The notes: a model not told the origin generated them from the sequence alone. A DNA stretch of 64,000 nt from Chelonoidis abingdonii (GCF_003597395.2 NC_133774.1:40481709-40545708); one strand, 5' to 3'. Numbered from the stretch's first letter, positions 28,196 through 40,600 are shown. Translations and numbers: made by a program.

Positions 28196-31100
28196 CTTGT
28201 CTTGCTACATTTCACCTGTGATACCATGGGGGCTCACTGGAAGGAACTTTTTCAAGTTAAGTTTCTTTTCTTGAATAACTAATTCAAACATTTAATGCTT
28301 ACATGCTAATGGTCCTTTTGTGATGGACTTGAAACCTAGTATCTGGAGTACTCAATATTAAGAGGGTATATTATAGCCATTTACTAATAGTAGATCCCAC
28401 GTTCCTGGTGTCCCATGATGGAATCCTTCAGCAACATCAGTTAAGCCAAAGGGGGATGCAGAAATGTCCATGTCAAAGCTTTCAGTAAATTACAAGAGTC
28501 ATGATTCCTGGGATTTCTGCTGCCCCATCAGGCCAGGTGCAATTGATCAGAGTCCTGTATCCAACTGTGTGTCAATTGTAGGTTTTGGTGGTGTTCCTCT
28601 CTTTCGTCTTTACCTTTGATCACTGCAGTTTTAAGAAGCTTCAGCTTAAAAAGATGTTCAGCTGGAGCACGTGTGCATGTGCATGAGCACACACCTAATG
28701 TGCCCCACACATGGCATGACAATGTGTATTGAGGAGTATATAAATAAACTGTATGCATAACCACCCTAGCTGAGTTGTTCTATTTGGAGGTGGGTAGGAA
28801 ATGTCCACAGATCATTGGATAGAGCAGAAAAGAGTGGAACCTCCAATGATTCTTTTCTTGGAGATCAGACTAGATGAGATCAAGACCTGTCTGGGATTGG
28901 CTTCATCTGCCTAGGTCTTTAGATGACCCTCATCTCTGTTGCATCTGAATTCTTGCCCAAATCCCAGAAAATTAATCTTTTTCTGGTAATTCACATTCTG
29001 GAGGTAAGTGTCCCTGTTTCCACAGCCGGTCAGAAGGGTGAAGCAAGAAAATAAGGTGTATGTGATTAGGGATATGTCAAATGTTTGTTTATAGATATAG
29101 GGCCAAATTTCCCCTTTCTGTAACTCCCTGGTGTCTGTGGGGCTTACGTGGAGGATTAATCTGGCTCATGCTATGGAAGCTCTGGAGGGAGGAAGAACAT
29201 AAGAACAGCAATGGTGGAAGAAGTGTTGCCAAACTCTTGTTGGTACCTCTGCCTTTAATGGACAAGAACGATGGTTTTGGACTGGTGGCCTCAAATTCCA
29301 GCCATGAATTAGCAAATAGTAGATCAGGAGTTTAACCAGAAAGTTTTAATTATCTCCATTCCATGGTGTTCCTATATTTTAAGGTACTTGTTAAAATAAG
29401 AGCAAAATTTAATCATCTTCATTCTGCCAAGGGAAAGTAGCATAATAGATCTATCTTGTTCTATTAGTGTAAAGCTATAAGAGGAGCTGTATTTTTAATG
29501 GTGGGAATATGTGGTCATGAGGAACACATGATGATTTCTTTTGTGCATCTAATTGACATTTTAAGCATGTTAATATATTACTATGGTAACTAAAAGTATA
29601 CAATAATCACGTCAAAAGCCGAAGACACAGTGCCTGTCCTGTTCATGTCATTGAAGGAAATACATTTATGTGAAGAATCTCTTCAGTCATCCTCAGCCTG
29701 CCACGCTTAGACACAATAGAAAGCTGTGAAAGGCAGATGCTGTTGCAAAGGCTGTGCCAGACATCAGCCCTCTATACCTGACTTCTTTTGACTTTCGACG
29801 TCTCCAGCTGGTCTGACCCACTTTCACCTACTCTACTATAAGAACTTAACCAGCTAATAATGTCTAGGGGGTGCCAGGGCAGCTGGGAGGGAACAATCCA
29901 AAACCTGCTGCCAAATATTCAATATCTTGTAGACCTTTCATGGACGTTGTGTGCTACGTCCAGACAAACGAATAAAAATATGCTAGCGGTCCCCTAGCAT
30001 ATCTTAATTTCTGCATACCTGAAGCAGGCTGAGCTGGAGTGGGAGGTCTCAGCCTTTCTCATCTGCTCCTGATTTTAATACAGAAATATTGATCCACTCT
30101 CCAAGAAGTTCTTTAATGTATCTAATATCCTTGCTGAGAGAGTTTCCCAAGATTGGGGGTGGTACTTAAGCCCAGATGCAAGGTTAGTTTTCAATGTAGG
30201 ACACTGCCATCGGTCACCACAGTATCTCTAACAAACCAGGAGTACCTCTGTGTTTGGGGACAGGGTGATGTGACTGTGAAGATGCTATTACAGCTCTACC
30301 TTACCCAGTTTAGTCATCCTCAAGCATTCAAAACTCAGAAGATTTTTAAAAGTAATCAACTTTGGGTTCTTTTTATATGCCTTCTAGTCTTTTTGAGCCT
30401 TTTAGGATTCGTGCTTTCAAGGATTTCTTTACATCCATGAAGGCTAGAGCCTTTTCTTTATGAAAGCTGAGACTCCCATATGATCCCATGATTCCAGGAG
30501 TTGAGGCTTAAAAAAAGCCAAATATCAGAAGACTTACAATAAAAAGTGAGAGTTTGCAACGCTGGTTCCCCACCATGTGTTCATTTCAGGAGCAGTTCCT
30601 GTGTTGTGTGTGTGTAAATATATGATGGGCAGTTGGACAGTCCAGAGGGCAGTTTTGGAGGTAAATGTAAGGTGGGCTACATTATAGCTAAAAACCCAAA
30701 GGAGAAATGTTAATGAATGACTAACTACGAGAGACCAAGGGGTGATGATCATGTTAGGAGGTATATGTGGATTTAAAAACCAATGTTTGCCAATTTACCA
30801 TACCACAGAATCTGAAATACCTGACCATTTGCCTTCATTTAAGCCACTGACAGGCCAAGTGATTCGTTGATAATAAAGTGCTGTGTTTTATTATTTAACA
30901 TGGTAACTACAGTGTGTTGTTTTTACCCTCTATCAAAGCCTTGAACCTTAAACTGGTCAGTTCCTGTCTCTTATAGATAATTAAGGTCCATACACATTGT
31001 TCTCAGTTGAGAAAGAAGTGATGATGCTTCTCAAGGAAGTGATATGATTCTGTTCTAAGTTTCATGTCATTCATTTTGTGTGCATCAGCTTCCTTAAACA

Positions 31101-31318
31101 GGAAATGCAGGCTGTAAAAGATGACTGCTAGCAATTCTCAACATGAAAGGAAAGAGGACTTTCCAACGTCAGAGCTTTCATCAGAAATTAAGAAAGAAGC
31201 ACAATCATGGTCAATAAGTGTATATGCTGCAAAGAAATTAGCTCTCTAGCTATGGAAAAGTCCAAACATCAGACAATCTTGATGATGACTTGATCTTTAA
31301 TCTGCATATTTTTTTGTA
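28196..31318. other. Intergenic, nothing recognised
   Basis: 3.1 kb with no gene. A short alternating purine-pyrimidine stretch at 28660-28700 (GTGTGCATGTGCATGAGC) is the only local oddity. The 95-codon frame at 30153-30440 shows no motif. Confidence 0.4.
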
Positions 31319-31326
31319 CCCAGATG

Positions 31327-31613
31327 CAGAGGTGCTGACTTACCCAGTTCCCGAGGGGTGCCCGACCCCTGCTCCACCTCTTCCCGCCCCTGCCTAACCC
31401 CCTTCCCCCTCCTCTTCCAGTCCCCGCTCCTCCCCCTGTCCTTCCCTAGTGCCTTCTGAACACAGCTGAACAGCTGATCACTACCAGGCAGGAGGTGCCG
31501 GGAGGGAGTAGGAGGTGCTGATGAGCAGGGCTGCTGGTGGGTTCTGGGATCATTTTTTTTTTTTTTTCTGTGGGTGCTCCAGCCCTGAAACACCCACGGA
31601 GTCGGCGCCTATG
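31327..31613. mobile_element. GC-rich hAT MITE with 8-bp target duplication
   Basis: The element begins CAGAGGTGCTGACTTACC and ends GAGTCGGCGCCTATG. It is flanked by CCCAGATG (31319-31326) and CTCAGATG (31614-31621), matching at 7 of 8 bases. The interior is C- and G-rich with a T-run at 31552-31567. The end wording 'ggtgctccagccctg ... cacccacgg' is that of a repeat I know from turtle genomes. The 98-codon minus frame inside is a composition artefact. Confidence 0.75.
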
Positions 31614-31984
31614 CTCAGATGGTCTGTTTACCTGAGGTGTGGGGCAGATAATCTAATTGGATGCATTCAAATGGTACTGCCTGTACTTATCCCACTGTGA
31701 AACTGCTGCTTTATGCACCTGTTTACATAGTATGTCCTGCTGAATTGGAGAATAGCTACTTGTATCTCTGGCATGCTTGCCACATTGGGTTGCTCACTCC
31801 AGGATACTTACAATATATCCAGGCTATCCTTTATCAGCGGCAATAGTGGGCCCCCATTCCTGGGTGGACTAGGATGTGACAAAATGAGAAACTCCTACCT
31901 TGTAACGCATGAGAGATAGGCAGCACAGTTTAGAGCACAAAGCACAGAATTTGGGATTAGGAGCTGCAGAGTTCTAGTCCTGAA

Positions 31985-32165
31985 AAAGGATGTTGAGGAT
32001 TAAGGAGACAGCATTGGTCAGTGAATAGGGCATGATGTGAAGTCAACAGACCTGTATTCTATCCTAGCTCTGCCACTGCCTCACTATATGACCTTAGAAA
32101 AGCCTCTGTGCCTCTGTTTCCCCATATATAAAATGCTGCATTATTTTGAGAAGTGTTTGTTAGCT
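31985..32165 (+). repeat. MIR-like SINE
   Basis: The sequence has 'gacctgtattctatcctagctctgccac' followed by 'gtgcctctgtttccccatat' and 'taaaatgctgcattattttg', the central and 3' MIR wording. A second partial copy may precede it at 31920-31982. Confidence 0.65.
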
Positions 32166-34384
32166 GCAAATGACAATGTTATAAAAGTGCTAAGAATTAT
32201 GACGACATTTAATATTAGTATTTTTGTAGTGCTTTAAATTTACACTAAGTGTACACTGAAGCATTGACTAAATTCAACAGGAAAAAAGGATTGGGGATTT
32301 AGTATGAAATGTGTTCCTTGACTCAGCCAGTAGTTTCTTGAGAGAACTGGATTTTCAAACCAGTGAGTGTTCTTTGCATAATATCTTTGCTGCAGTAGCT
32401 AATAAATGGCATAATGGAGCTGGACAGCCCTTGCAGCATTCTGGCAAACAAATCAATGATACTTGTGTATAATTTCTGTGAGCTACAGTTTCCAAAGGTT
32501 AAATGCCAAATTTCAGCTTCCTTGACTCTTTAATTTCTCTAGTAACTTTAGTGCCATGAACTAGCCTGGTACAAATATTCACAGCTGACATCTGGGATGC
32601 TTAGGGTTTGCAACCAGCTATAAATCTGGAATAACTTTGTAAAGCCCATGGTAGTCAATGGACTTACCACTAGTTTAGGTCCTGGAACAGAGAGGTACAG
32701 AAGCACACGCCCAATGTTCTGCACTAGTAGACTCTGTTGTAGGTTGGTTGTGCTACCCCCATGTTTTAGGAGCTTTGTTGAATTGGTGTTTTACATGGAT
32801 CTAACAAAGCAGAATTTGGTGTTTCATCATTTCTTCTGTTGATGAGTGAGCGTTGGTCATTCTGTGTAAACAGTGCGGTCTGGCAGAGTGTGGGGATCCT
32901 GGTTCCTTAATGTTGGCTCTCTTTTTCTTTTAGTCAATTAAAATCTAGTCCTCCTTGCCTGTAAGGTGAATGAGACCTGCAGCCTCTGTGGTGGGTTTGT
33001 TAAAATAAGAGAAACACGGGGGTCCTCAGAGGTTCAGAAACATACATGAAGGATGCACGGGGTGGGGGGTAGCATTGCTCTGCTCTCCCTATCTTACATG
33101 GAGAGGGGTTTTCATTAAAGTTACTTTGTTTTCTCTTTAGTAGCTTAAAATAAAGAGGAGCGAAAGATAAAACTTAAGCAAATTGCTTCTTGGCAGCTCT
33201 ATTTCTCTTGGTGACGTTTTGCAAACACATTAAAATGCACCAAAGTTCTTTGCAGCTCAAAGATTTTTTTTTTAAATTTGTTTTAAAGGTAACCTTTGTA
33301 AATACACATTAAAGAGGGTTTTAGATTACTTCTTGTTTATACTTGTGGTATGAGGGCTTGATTCCACTGTCCTTACATGGGTAAAATTTTTACTCAGCAG
33401 TAGTGCTATAATTCCTGTGAAAAGCAAGTGCAAGCACTGCATAGGAAAAACTGCTTCTCAAGGTCTGAAGAACAGAATGGAACATGCTGGGATCTCAAGC
33501 CTGCAAAGGTAAGTGGCTATGTCACAGGGTAAAGGCAAATTATTCTTTTGATTTAGAGCAATTTGGGCTACAGAGGTGTATTATAGAATAAGATCGCACA
33601 TTTCCATCTGTGTGTGTGTGTGTGCACGCACGTGTATATGTGCACACACACTTTTTAAAAACTCTTGTATAAAAGCACATGAACTGTGTCCTTGTATGCC
33701 AAGTATCACGTGTTTACAGCTGAGTTTTAAAACACATTGAAAAACAGGGGTGTATATAATGGAAAAACTGACACATCCTTCAATATGTTGATGCTAATGG
33801 GCAGCACTGTAATAATCCCAGAGTTTTTAAAAGATATATGTGTTGCTCTGGAAGAGGCTATATTGGTTCTGCCTTAAGCAAGGCTCGTCATTTCTATTCT
33901 TCAAATCGTTTGAATCTTCCATGGCATGTAAGTAGCCCTGGATTATATATCTAATAGTGCAGATGCTGCCAGTACATAGCAGTGTGATGTTACGGTTACC
34001 TAATAGTACTGTTTCCATTTACAGCAGTGAAACTTCAGTACTTCTCTGAATGTATACTAGTGGGGCTTTGTCAATTTCACCCACTGATCAAGTACAGTAT
34101 GTCTGACTTTACATGATTTATCATTGTAGCGTCTTCCCTGTTTCTCTTTTGTGAGGATAATTACATTATGGAGTAACCATTTTAGTCCTTTGTATTCTGA
34201 CTGGCATTATCAGACTACTGCATTTGTTACAAACTTGTCCAGAAAAAAGCTATCTTGCTATTAACTTTCCTCTTAGTTATTTACTTGCTAATTTTAATGG
34301 TTCTGACTTTCCTATGCAGAGAGAAAAACAACACAGCATTAGCTAATAGCACAATGTAGTATTAAAATACTTTGCATATTATAA
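32166..34384. other. Intergenic, mostly unassigned
   Basis: Apart from a (GT)n run at 33607-33630 and a 10-base T run near 33265, nothing is recognised. Frames are short and unsupported. Confidence 0.4.
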
Positions 34385-34485
34385 TGCCTTTCATCTGAGC
34401 TCCTCAAAGCACTTTACAATCATTAATTAAGCCTTACATCATCCCTGTGAGGTAGGCATGAGATCTCTGCATTGTGACTGCTGAA
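34385..34485 (-). repeat. MIR/L2-type fragment
   Basis: The wording 'ctcaaagcactttacaatca' and 'atcatccctgtgaggtaggc' is typical of the 3' part of old MIR/L2 repeats read in reverse. It is short and diverged. Confidence 0.5.
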
Positions 34486-34824
34486 ATGCAGCCACCTCTG
34501 GGGCAGAACATAGCAGCTGTTTAACAGAGGACTGTCTGTAACATTACACAACAGCTGCTACAGCAAGTAATGAAATCTACCATGTTGAAAACAGCCAGGG
34601 GAGTTAGCCAGGGTAAATGTGTTTACCTGATTTGGAATTTAGCCAAGACACCACGGTAAATTTCCCCATTTTTAAAAGCAGTGCATCCAGGAAGAGAGTA
34701 GATTGAGTAATGAATAGGAATGCTATTATCTTGTTACAAATCTTTCTCCAAAGTATTTCCTGCTTTGATGAAGCCAACCTCTTCCAAGTAGCTAACAGAT
34801 TTCCCTCCTGTGGTACCATACACA

Positions 34825-35130
34825 GCAGTGCTCCTGGAGGGGAGCAGGGAGCTGATAGTCCGGTGAGGAGATCCGTGCCCTGTGTCCAGTCGGCTGCCTC
34901 ATTCACTGTGAGGAGCAGGGAGCTGAGGTGGGGGGCAGTCAGGCTCCCAGTGGGGAGCTGCACAGGGAGCTGAGCACACAGGCTTTCAGACCCCCCATGC
35001 CGCTTCTTAAGTCAGTGGAAGCGCTCCTGGTGAGGATGTGCAGCACCGACAGAAGACAGGACAATGTGGACATGAACCATTGCAGTAATCACTGCAATGT
35101 GTAATGTTTATAATGTAGACGTGCCCATAG
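34825..35130 (+). mobile_element. TIR DNA element, second copy of the 3489-4108 family
   Basis: Its right half matches 3930-4108: GTGGGGAGCTGCACAG, 'agtggaagcgctcctggtga', 'gcagcaccgacagaagacag'. It ends GTAGACGTGCCC, similar to the other copy's GTAGACCTGCCCC. The left end is uncertain. Confidence 0.55.
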
Positions 35131-35489
35131 TTCTTGTTCCCTCCCAAGTACTCCATTGTTTTTTCTAAAAGCTCGCAGGGGCTTAGAAAGTATAGACATA
35201 TGTTGGAGTTGAAGATTGGGGGAATTTCTGTCCCTCTTGATACTTATATGGTTGTCATCACCCTTGTATCTCAGCACAAATGGAAATGTGTAGTCAAAAG
35301 TGTCACTTCCACATTTCTGTCTCTAACAGAATCTACTTTTAATCCCTGATCAGCATGTTAGGCTGCTGGGCTGATGAAAAATCATGTAGCTTCACAAAAG
35401 CCTTAATCTTCATCTTACTGGACTGGAGGTGAGGCAAAATCCATGGAGAAGTTACTAGCTGGGCACTGCCTGTTTTATGGGTCTGCAAC

Positions 35490-36420
35490 CAGGTGCAGGC
35501 CTCTGTGAAATCACTGGATTAGCACCTATAGCTTGCTGGGGTGATGTGACAGGCCCAGGCATCTGTGAATTTACTGGCTCAACCCTTCAAACGTGCTGAG
35601 ATGATGCTATGGGGTGAGATTTCTGGCTTGGTTCCACTAGCTGGCTGGTTTGATATGAAGGCAGAAACAGTGGTGCCAACTCACAATTTTATCCTGGGTC
35701 TTATGATATTGAGTGTCTTTCTCAAATCTCCAGCTCCTGGGGTCATGTAATAATGTGAGAATCCCATTTTTACTTAAAAATGTCTAGCCTTTGTGGCTGC
35801 AGAGAGAAGCTCGAAAATGTGACTCCTAAAGGTTAAAAGCAGTGAGGTAAGTTAAGACACAAAGTGTATTGTCTTCTAAAACCTCATGCCTTTTTTTTTT
35901 TTCAGCCTGACATGATTTTTAATGTGTGGGCTTGGCTCTGCTGCCTTTGCTACTGCAGAGGACTCTGAGGTTACTGAGTGGAATCTCTAGCATTCTGGTT
36001 AGCTGTCCGTGAATGGGCTCCTGAGGTTACTAGTTCAGCAGCTACTGCTTGCTGAGCTGATGTCAAGGGTTATACCTCTGTGATGTCACTGATTCAGTAT
36101 CTGTCTTGCTGGGCTTATTTCAAGGCACCATTTTCTCTCAGGTCTCTGGTTCCCAGTTCTAACTTGTTGGGCTGATGTCAAGTCATGGGCTTCTGTGAGG
36201 TCATTAGCTCAGCAACTTGAGCATGTTGGGCTAGTGGCAAACAGGAGAGGCCAGTGTGAGGTTACTGGTTCAGTTACTCTGACTGGTCGGTCTCATGTTA
36301 AGGCAGGGGACTTTCTAAGGTTATTGACTCAGGGCCTCTAGCCTAAGAAGTTGATGTCAAAGGACAGGCTGCTATGAGGTCACTGGCTTAGAAGTTCTAG
36401 TTTGCTGAGATAACTCTGGT
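35490..36420. repeat. Degenerate tandem repeat, 57-60 bp unit
   Basis: The units read roughly 'gctgggctgatgtcaaggca', 'ggggcctctgtgaggtcact', 'ggctcagcaacttctagctt'. From 36056 the anchor GCTGATGTCAAG recurs at 36113, 36171, 36230, 36290, 36350 and 36407, in varied forms, giving periods of 57, 58, 59, 60, 60 and 57. Earlier units lie at about 35497-35680; 35690-35955 is less clear and holds a T-run. The units are 20-35% diverged, so this is an old minisatellite. Confidence 0.8.
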
Positions 36421-36884
36421 GAGCTCTACATTCAACTGTATGGTGGTTGTATGTCGTCAGAGGGCTAGCATGGTACAGAGTACAGAATGGGGCAAGTGAA
36501 TGGATAGATGTGAGAGGAGTGTGTTTCCAAACAGGGCAATAGCCAGCTAAAATGTAAGTGTAGGCATGCAGTCTTGTGCTCTCAGCAACCCGCACCATTA
36601 TAGCATGCCAAGACGGGAGATGGAACCAACAGGGCCATTCTGTGTTCTGGCTATGTGAGGCAGCAGGAGCCGGCAAACAAGAGTTCTGTAAAGAAGTTCT
36701 CCAGGTGGAGCAGGAGAGATTGTGATCTTTGGGGTGTGTGTCTGTTAGTTCATTTGCCATGCACTTGTTTGAAGATTGTAATGTGGTCTGTTGTGGGGAA
36801 TATGTGCTGAGCTAAGTGACCTGCTAGACTAGGCTAAGAGCTTATAAATGAGGCTTTAGCCTGCCATCCTTTGATCCTTAACCT

Positions 36885-39375
36885 CTTTACAAGCCCTTGG
36901 CAAGGGGGCGGGGCTTATTCAGGATGAACAGGGGGGTCATAAAGCTAGTTCTTAAGTGACCAGAGGAGCTAGGAACCAGGAGAAGCAAACAGAGGAGTTC
37001 AGAGAGGGAGTGTGAGAAACAGATACACCTATCAAACATATGCTAAACTTAGGCCAGTACACCTTCAAAAAACAACGAACAGTCCTTCAAGAGTAAAAAT
37101 AATGCAGGCAGAAGTCCAGCAGCAGAATGTGGGGGGGCTCTACAGTTTATTGCACTGAGTGCAGCATGTATGATTACCTGCCTTGTGAGCAAGTGGCATA
37201 TATGTGCATTCAGTGCAAGGAGCTCATGGCTGTCAGAGACAGAGTACAGGCTCTTAAGACCAGAGCAGCTAAATTGGAGGAGATAAGAGAGACAGAGGGG
37301 ACATAGATGAGACTTTCTGGGGCACAGCAGAACAGTCCCATCCCCAGCCTAACAGCCTCTGTGCTGCTGAGGAGGATGAAAGTTTTGGGGAAGGAGAACA
37401 TCCAAATGGAGTGGAGGGAAATGATCCCATAGTTGGAATTCTCCTTCCAGATGATGATGTGGTATCCTTTTGCACTGAAGATACCTCTCCAGGGGAGGGG
37501 ACACCAGTTATTAGGAAGAGACAGGTAATAGTAATGGGGGATTTGATTATCAGAAATATAGATGGCTGGGTTTGTGATGACTGGGAGAACCACATGATGA
37601 ATTGTTGCAGACCTCTCAACATCTAGATAGACTCATGTGCAGTGCTGGGAAGGAGCCAGGGGTTGTGGTATGTGTACATACCAGTGATCTAGGGAAAGGA
37701 AGGAGAGAGGTCTTGGAGGCCAAATTTAGGCAAGAAATTCAAGTCCAGGACTTTTAGGTAGAGTTCTTTGAATCATTTTCAGTTCCATGTCAGGGCCAGT
37801 TATACAAGCAGATTTGCAGGGTCTCAATGCATGGATGAGAAGATGCTGTGGGGAGGACGGATTTAGGTTTATTAGGAACTGGGGAGCCTTTTGAGAAAGG
37901 AGGAGCCTATACAGGAAGGATGGGCTCTACCTAAATGAAAATGGAACCAGACTGTTGGCATGTCAAATTAAAAAGGTGGTAGAGTAGTTTTTAAACTAAG
38001 GGCTGAGGGAAAGTGAACAGGTGTGGAGGAACACATGGTTCAGACAGACATCCCTTAGGGAGGATACATTAAAAAGGATACTCTAAAACCTACTAAAAGT
38101 TCATAGGATAGAAGTTAATAAAGTGCAGACAGGAACTGAAGAGAAACAGTCAAATGAAAGTGTCCCATTTAGTTACATCATATAAAGGCAGACAACTAAA
38201 TATTAATAAATTTTGTAAGTGCTTGTATACAAATGCTAAAAGTCTAAATATTAAGATGGGTGAACTTGAGTGCCTGGTATTAAATGAGGCTATTGATATA
38301 ATAGGCATCACCAAAAGGTTGGTGGAATGCTGATAATCAGTTGGATATGGCGATTCTAGGGTACAAAACACATAGGAATGACAGAGTAGGTCAAGCTAGA
38401 GAGACAGTGACACTATAGGAGAGGGGGAGAGCATAGAATCAAATACAGTAAAAATCTTAAATTAATCAAATAGAAATTCCATGACTGAAAAGTAAGAGTA
38501 CAGGGGTAAGACTATATTACTGATCACCTTACCAGTATAGTGATGGTGATTGTGAAATGTTCAGGGAGATTAGAGAGGCTACAGAAACAGAAAACCTAAT
38601 AATAATGGGGGATTTCAACTATCCCCATATTGACTGTGTGCAGTTCTGTTTGCCCCAACTCAAAAAAGACACATCAGAATTGGAAAAGGTGAAGAGAAGG
38701 ACAACAGAAATGATTTGGGGTATGGAATAGCTTCCAGATGAAGAGACATTAAAAAGACTGGGATTGTTCCACTTAGAAAAGAGATGACTAAGGGGGGTAT
38801 GTCTATAAAATCATGAATGTTGTGCAGAAAGTGAATAGAGTATTTACCCCTTTATATTACGTAAGAACCCAGGTTTGCCTAATGAAATCAATAACAGCAG
38901 TTTTAAAAGAAAGAAAAGGAAGTACTTCTTCATCCAACAAACAGTCAACCTGTGGAACTCATTGTGAGGGGATGTTGTGAAGGCCAAAAGTATAAATGGG
39001 TTAAAAAAGAACTAGGTAAGTTCAGAGAGGAGATGTCCAAGACCTGCAGAAGAGCTCTGTGGAGCTTGAAAGCTTGTCTCTTTCACCAACAGAAGTTGGT
39101 CCAATAAAAGATTATACCTCACCTACCTTGTGTCTCTAAGGTCCATCAGTGGTTATTAGCCAAGATGATCAGGGATGCAACTCCATGTTCTGACTTTCCC
39201 TAAACCTCTGGCTGTCAAGAGCTGGGATTGGACAACAGGATATGGATCACTTAATGATTGCCCTCTTCTTTTCATTCTCTCTGAAGCATCTGGCACTGTC
39301 CACTGTCAGAAGACAGGATACTGGGCTAGATGAACCATTGGTCTGACCCAGCACAGCCATTTTTATGTTCTTATA
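36885..39375 (+). mobile_element. CR1 LINE, near full span with internal deletion
   Basis: The order follows a CR1 element. ORF1: Cys-rich YDYLPCEQVAYMCIQCKELM at about 37160-37225; an SGNH-esterase-like start, VIVMGDLIIRNIDGW (about 37530; the usual GDS is GDL here); and its end block DGLYLNENG at about 37920-37945. ORF2 endonuclease: KCLYTNAKSLNIK and IDIIGITK at 38220-38310, and LIIMGDFNYPHIDC at 38600-38637. The reverse transcriptase is missing: at 38637 the text jumps to QFCLPQLKKDTSELEKVKRR, the C-terminal region. The 3' end (39130-39375) ends in TTTTTATGTTCTTAT. A Penelope-like piece interrupts it at 39041-39120. The 5' limit is approximate. Confidence 0.75.
39041..39120 (+). mobile_element. 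Penelope-like end fragment nested in CR1
   Basis: Inserted between CR1 bases 'gaggagatgtccaa' and 'gtccatcagtggttattagc', with a possible GTCCA duplication. It has CTGCAGA, an unpaired A, a 6-bp hairpin GAGCTC-TGTG-GAGCTT (39052-39067) and GAAAGCTTGTC, then 'accaacagaagttggtccaataaaag'. This is the layout of a hammerhead-like core. Confidence 0.55.
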
Positions 39376-39590
39376 CTCTGGAGGGAAGGCAGAGCTGGAG
39401 GCAGCTGGTTCTTCCTCTTTCCATCTGTCCTGTTGGAGGGGGTGGGAAACCAAAATGGGGATATGGTTCAGAGAAGAAAGGAGGCAGATAGGGAACAATA
39501 CCATTGATCAGCATTACAACTGGTTTAGAATAATAAACCAATTATATATATCACCTACCAGATCAATTAAAAAAATTAAAATAGAGATTT

Positions 39591-40124
39591 TTAAAAATAG
39601 ACTCGTACTTTTTGGAATAGGAATGATATACATAATACATATACATATAAAGCACACATCAGGGACAGTGAAATTATGGAATTCCTACTACTGCTTTCAA
39701 TAGAAGCAGAAACCTGCCCTAGATTTTCCTGAGTTGTGATATGAAGAGCATCAGGATCACTAACATTATTTGCCCTTTCTCTTGCATAAAGCTTTGTAAC
39801 AGCAAATTTACACTGGCTGGCTTTTGTCATGCCAACAAGTACGCTTACATCAATGGGGAAGGCCACGTTCCCTGGCTGAACTATATGGGTAGCAACTATT
39901 TTGATTGTAGGGTGAAAAATGACGCAGTAGGCCTGAAGAGGCTTAAACACCTTATTGAAATTAGGCACAAAAATGTTTGTGTCAGATTGCATATATTTTT
40001 GTAAATCAAGTGTTTTTATGCCAGTGTGAATGGAGACAGTCCCATCTTGGGTGAAATTCTGTATGGTGTATTCACTGAAACAAGTCTTAACGGTCAGGTT
40101 AAAATGCAGGATGTGTCTGATCAT
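39591..40124 (-). pseudogene. Unidentified 177-codon frame, membrane-protein-like C-terminus
   Basis: I do not recognise this protein. The frame is open for 177 codons on the minus strand in AT-rich DNA, and its codon use reads like coding sequence. Residues 1-147 look like a beta-rich extracellular segment with three N-glycosylation sequons (Asn9, Asn23, Asn120) and three cysteines (15, 67, 105). Residues 150-170 (IISLSLMCALYVYVLCISFLF) form a likely transmembrane helix followed by a short basic tail. Upstream on the same strand (40137-40600) two overlapping frames, also with sequons and cysteines, may be earlier parts of the same protein displaced by frameshifts. No introns, start context or known family are evident. 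It could be a decayed host gene, a retrocopy or an endogenous viral glycoprotein relic; a chance frame cannot be ruled out. Coordinates include the stop. Confidence 0.3.
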
Positions 40125-40136
40125 CAGGAAGGGGGG

Positions 40137-40600
40137 TTATATCCATGTGGCATGCCCCTTTCTACTTTCACTTCTACTATGACTACTACGTGCTTGTAAT
40201 AACCAATAGAGGAAGTTACTATTAACAAAGTAGGCAGACATATTTGTTACAAAATCCCTCTGGCACAAACACAGAGATCTGTCTGCACCCTTGGCAGCTC
40301 CAGCAATGCATAGGTGCAGCTGGGATGTACTGTTTTGTGGCTGGCAGTGATTGTGGTGAATGGGGATAGCAGAGAAAGAAACAAGGACTGGAATGTGAAA
40401 GTAACCTGGCATATGTAAAAATAAAATTTGTTATGGCATGAGAGTGGGACATCATTAAGAGAGAACTTTGGCAAACCATCCTGCCAAAGGCTTTGCACTG
40501 AGGCGTTTAACCAAACCAGGCACAAGGAAGAGGTAACTGCACTTTTTGTGACTGTGACCAAGAACGCCCACTCAGTCACCCAATTCATGGTGACTGGCAG
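40137..40600 (-). pseudogene. Possible frameshifted upstream part of the same protein
   Basis: Two minus-strand frames, 40247-40588 and 40137-40412, overlap. The first holds WLNASVQSLW and SCHNKFYFYICQ; the second holds QPQNSTSQLHLC and VTNMSAYFVNSN. Both have N-glycosylation sequons and paired cysteines like the 177-codon frame that follows. If they belong together, at least two frameshifts separate them. No family is recognised. Confidence 0.2.

Noticed and set aside
36113..36420. CRISPR-like array
   Set aside because: Spaced repeats of 57-60 bp have no constant repeat/variable spacer pattern and the genome is a vertebrate's; it is a decayed minisatellite.
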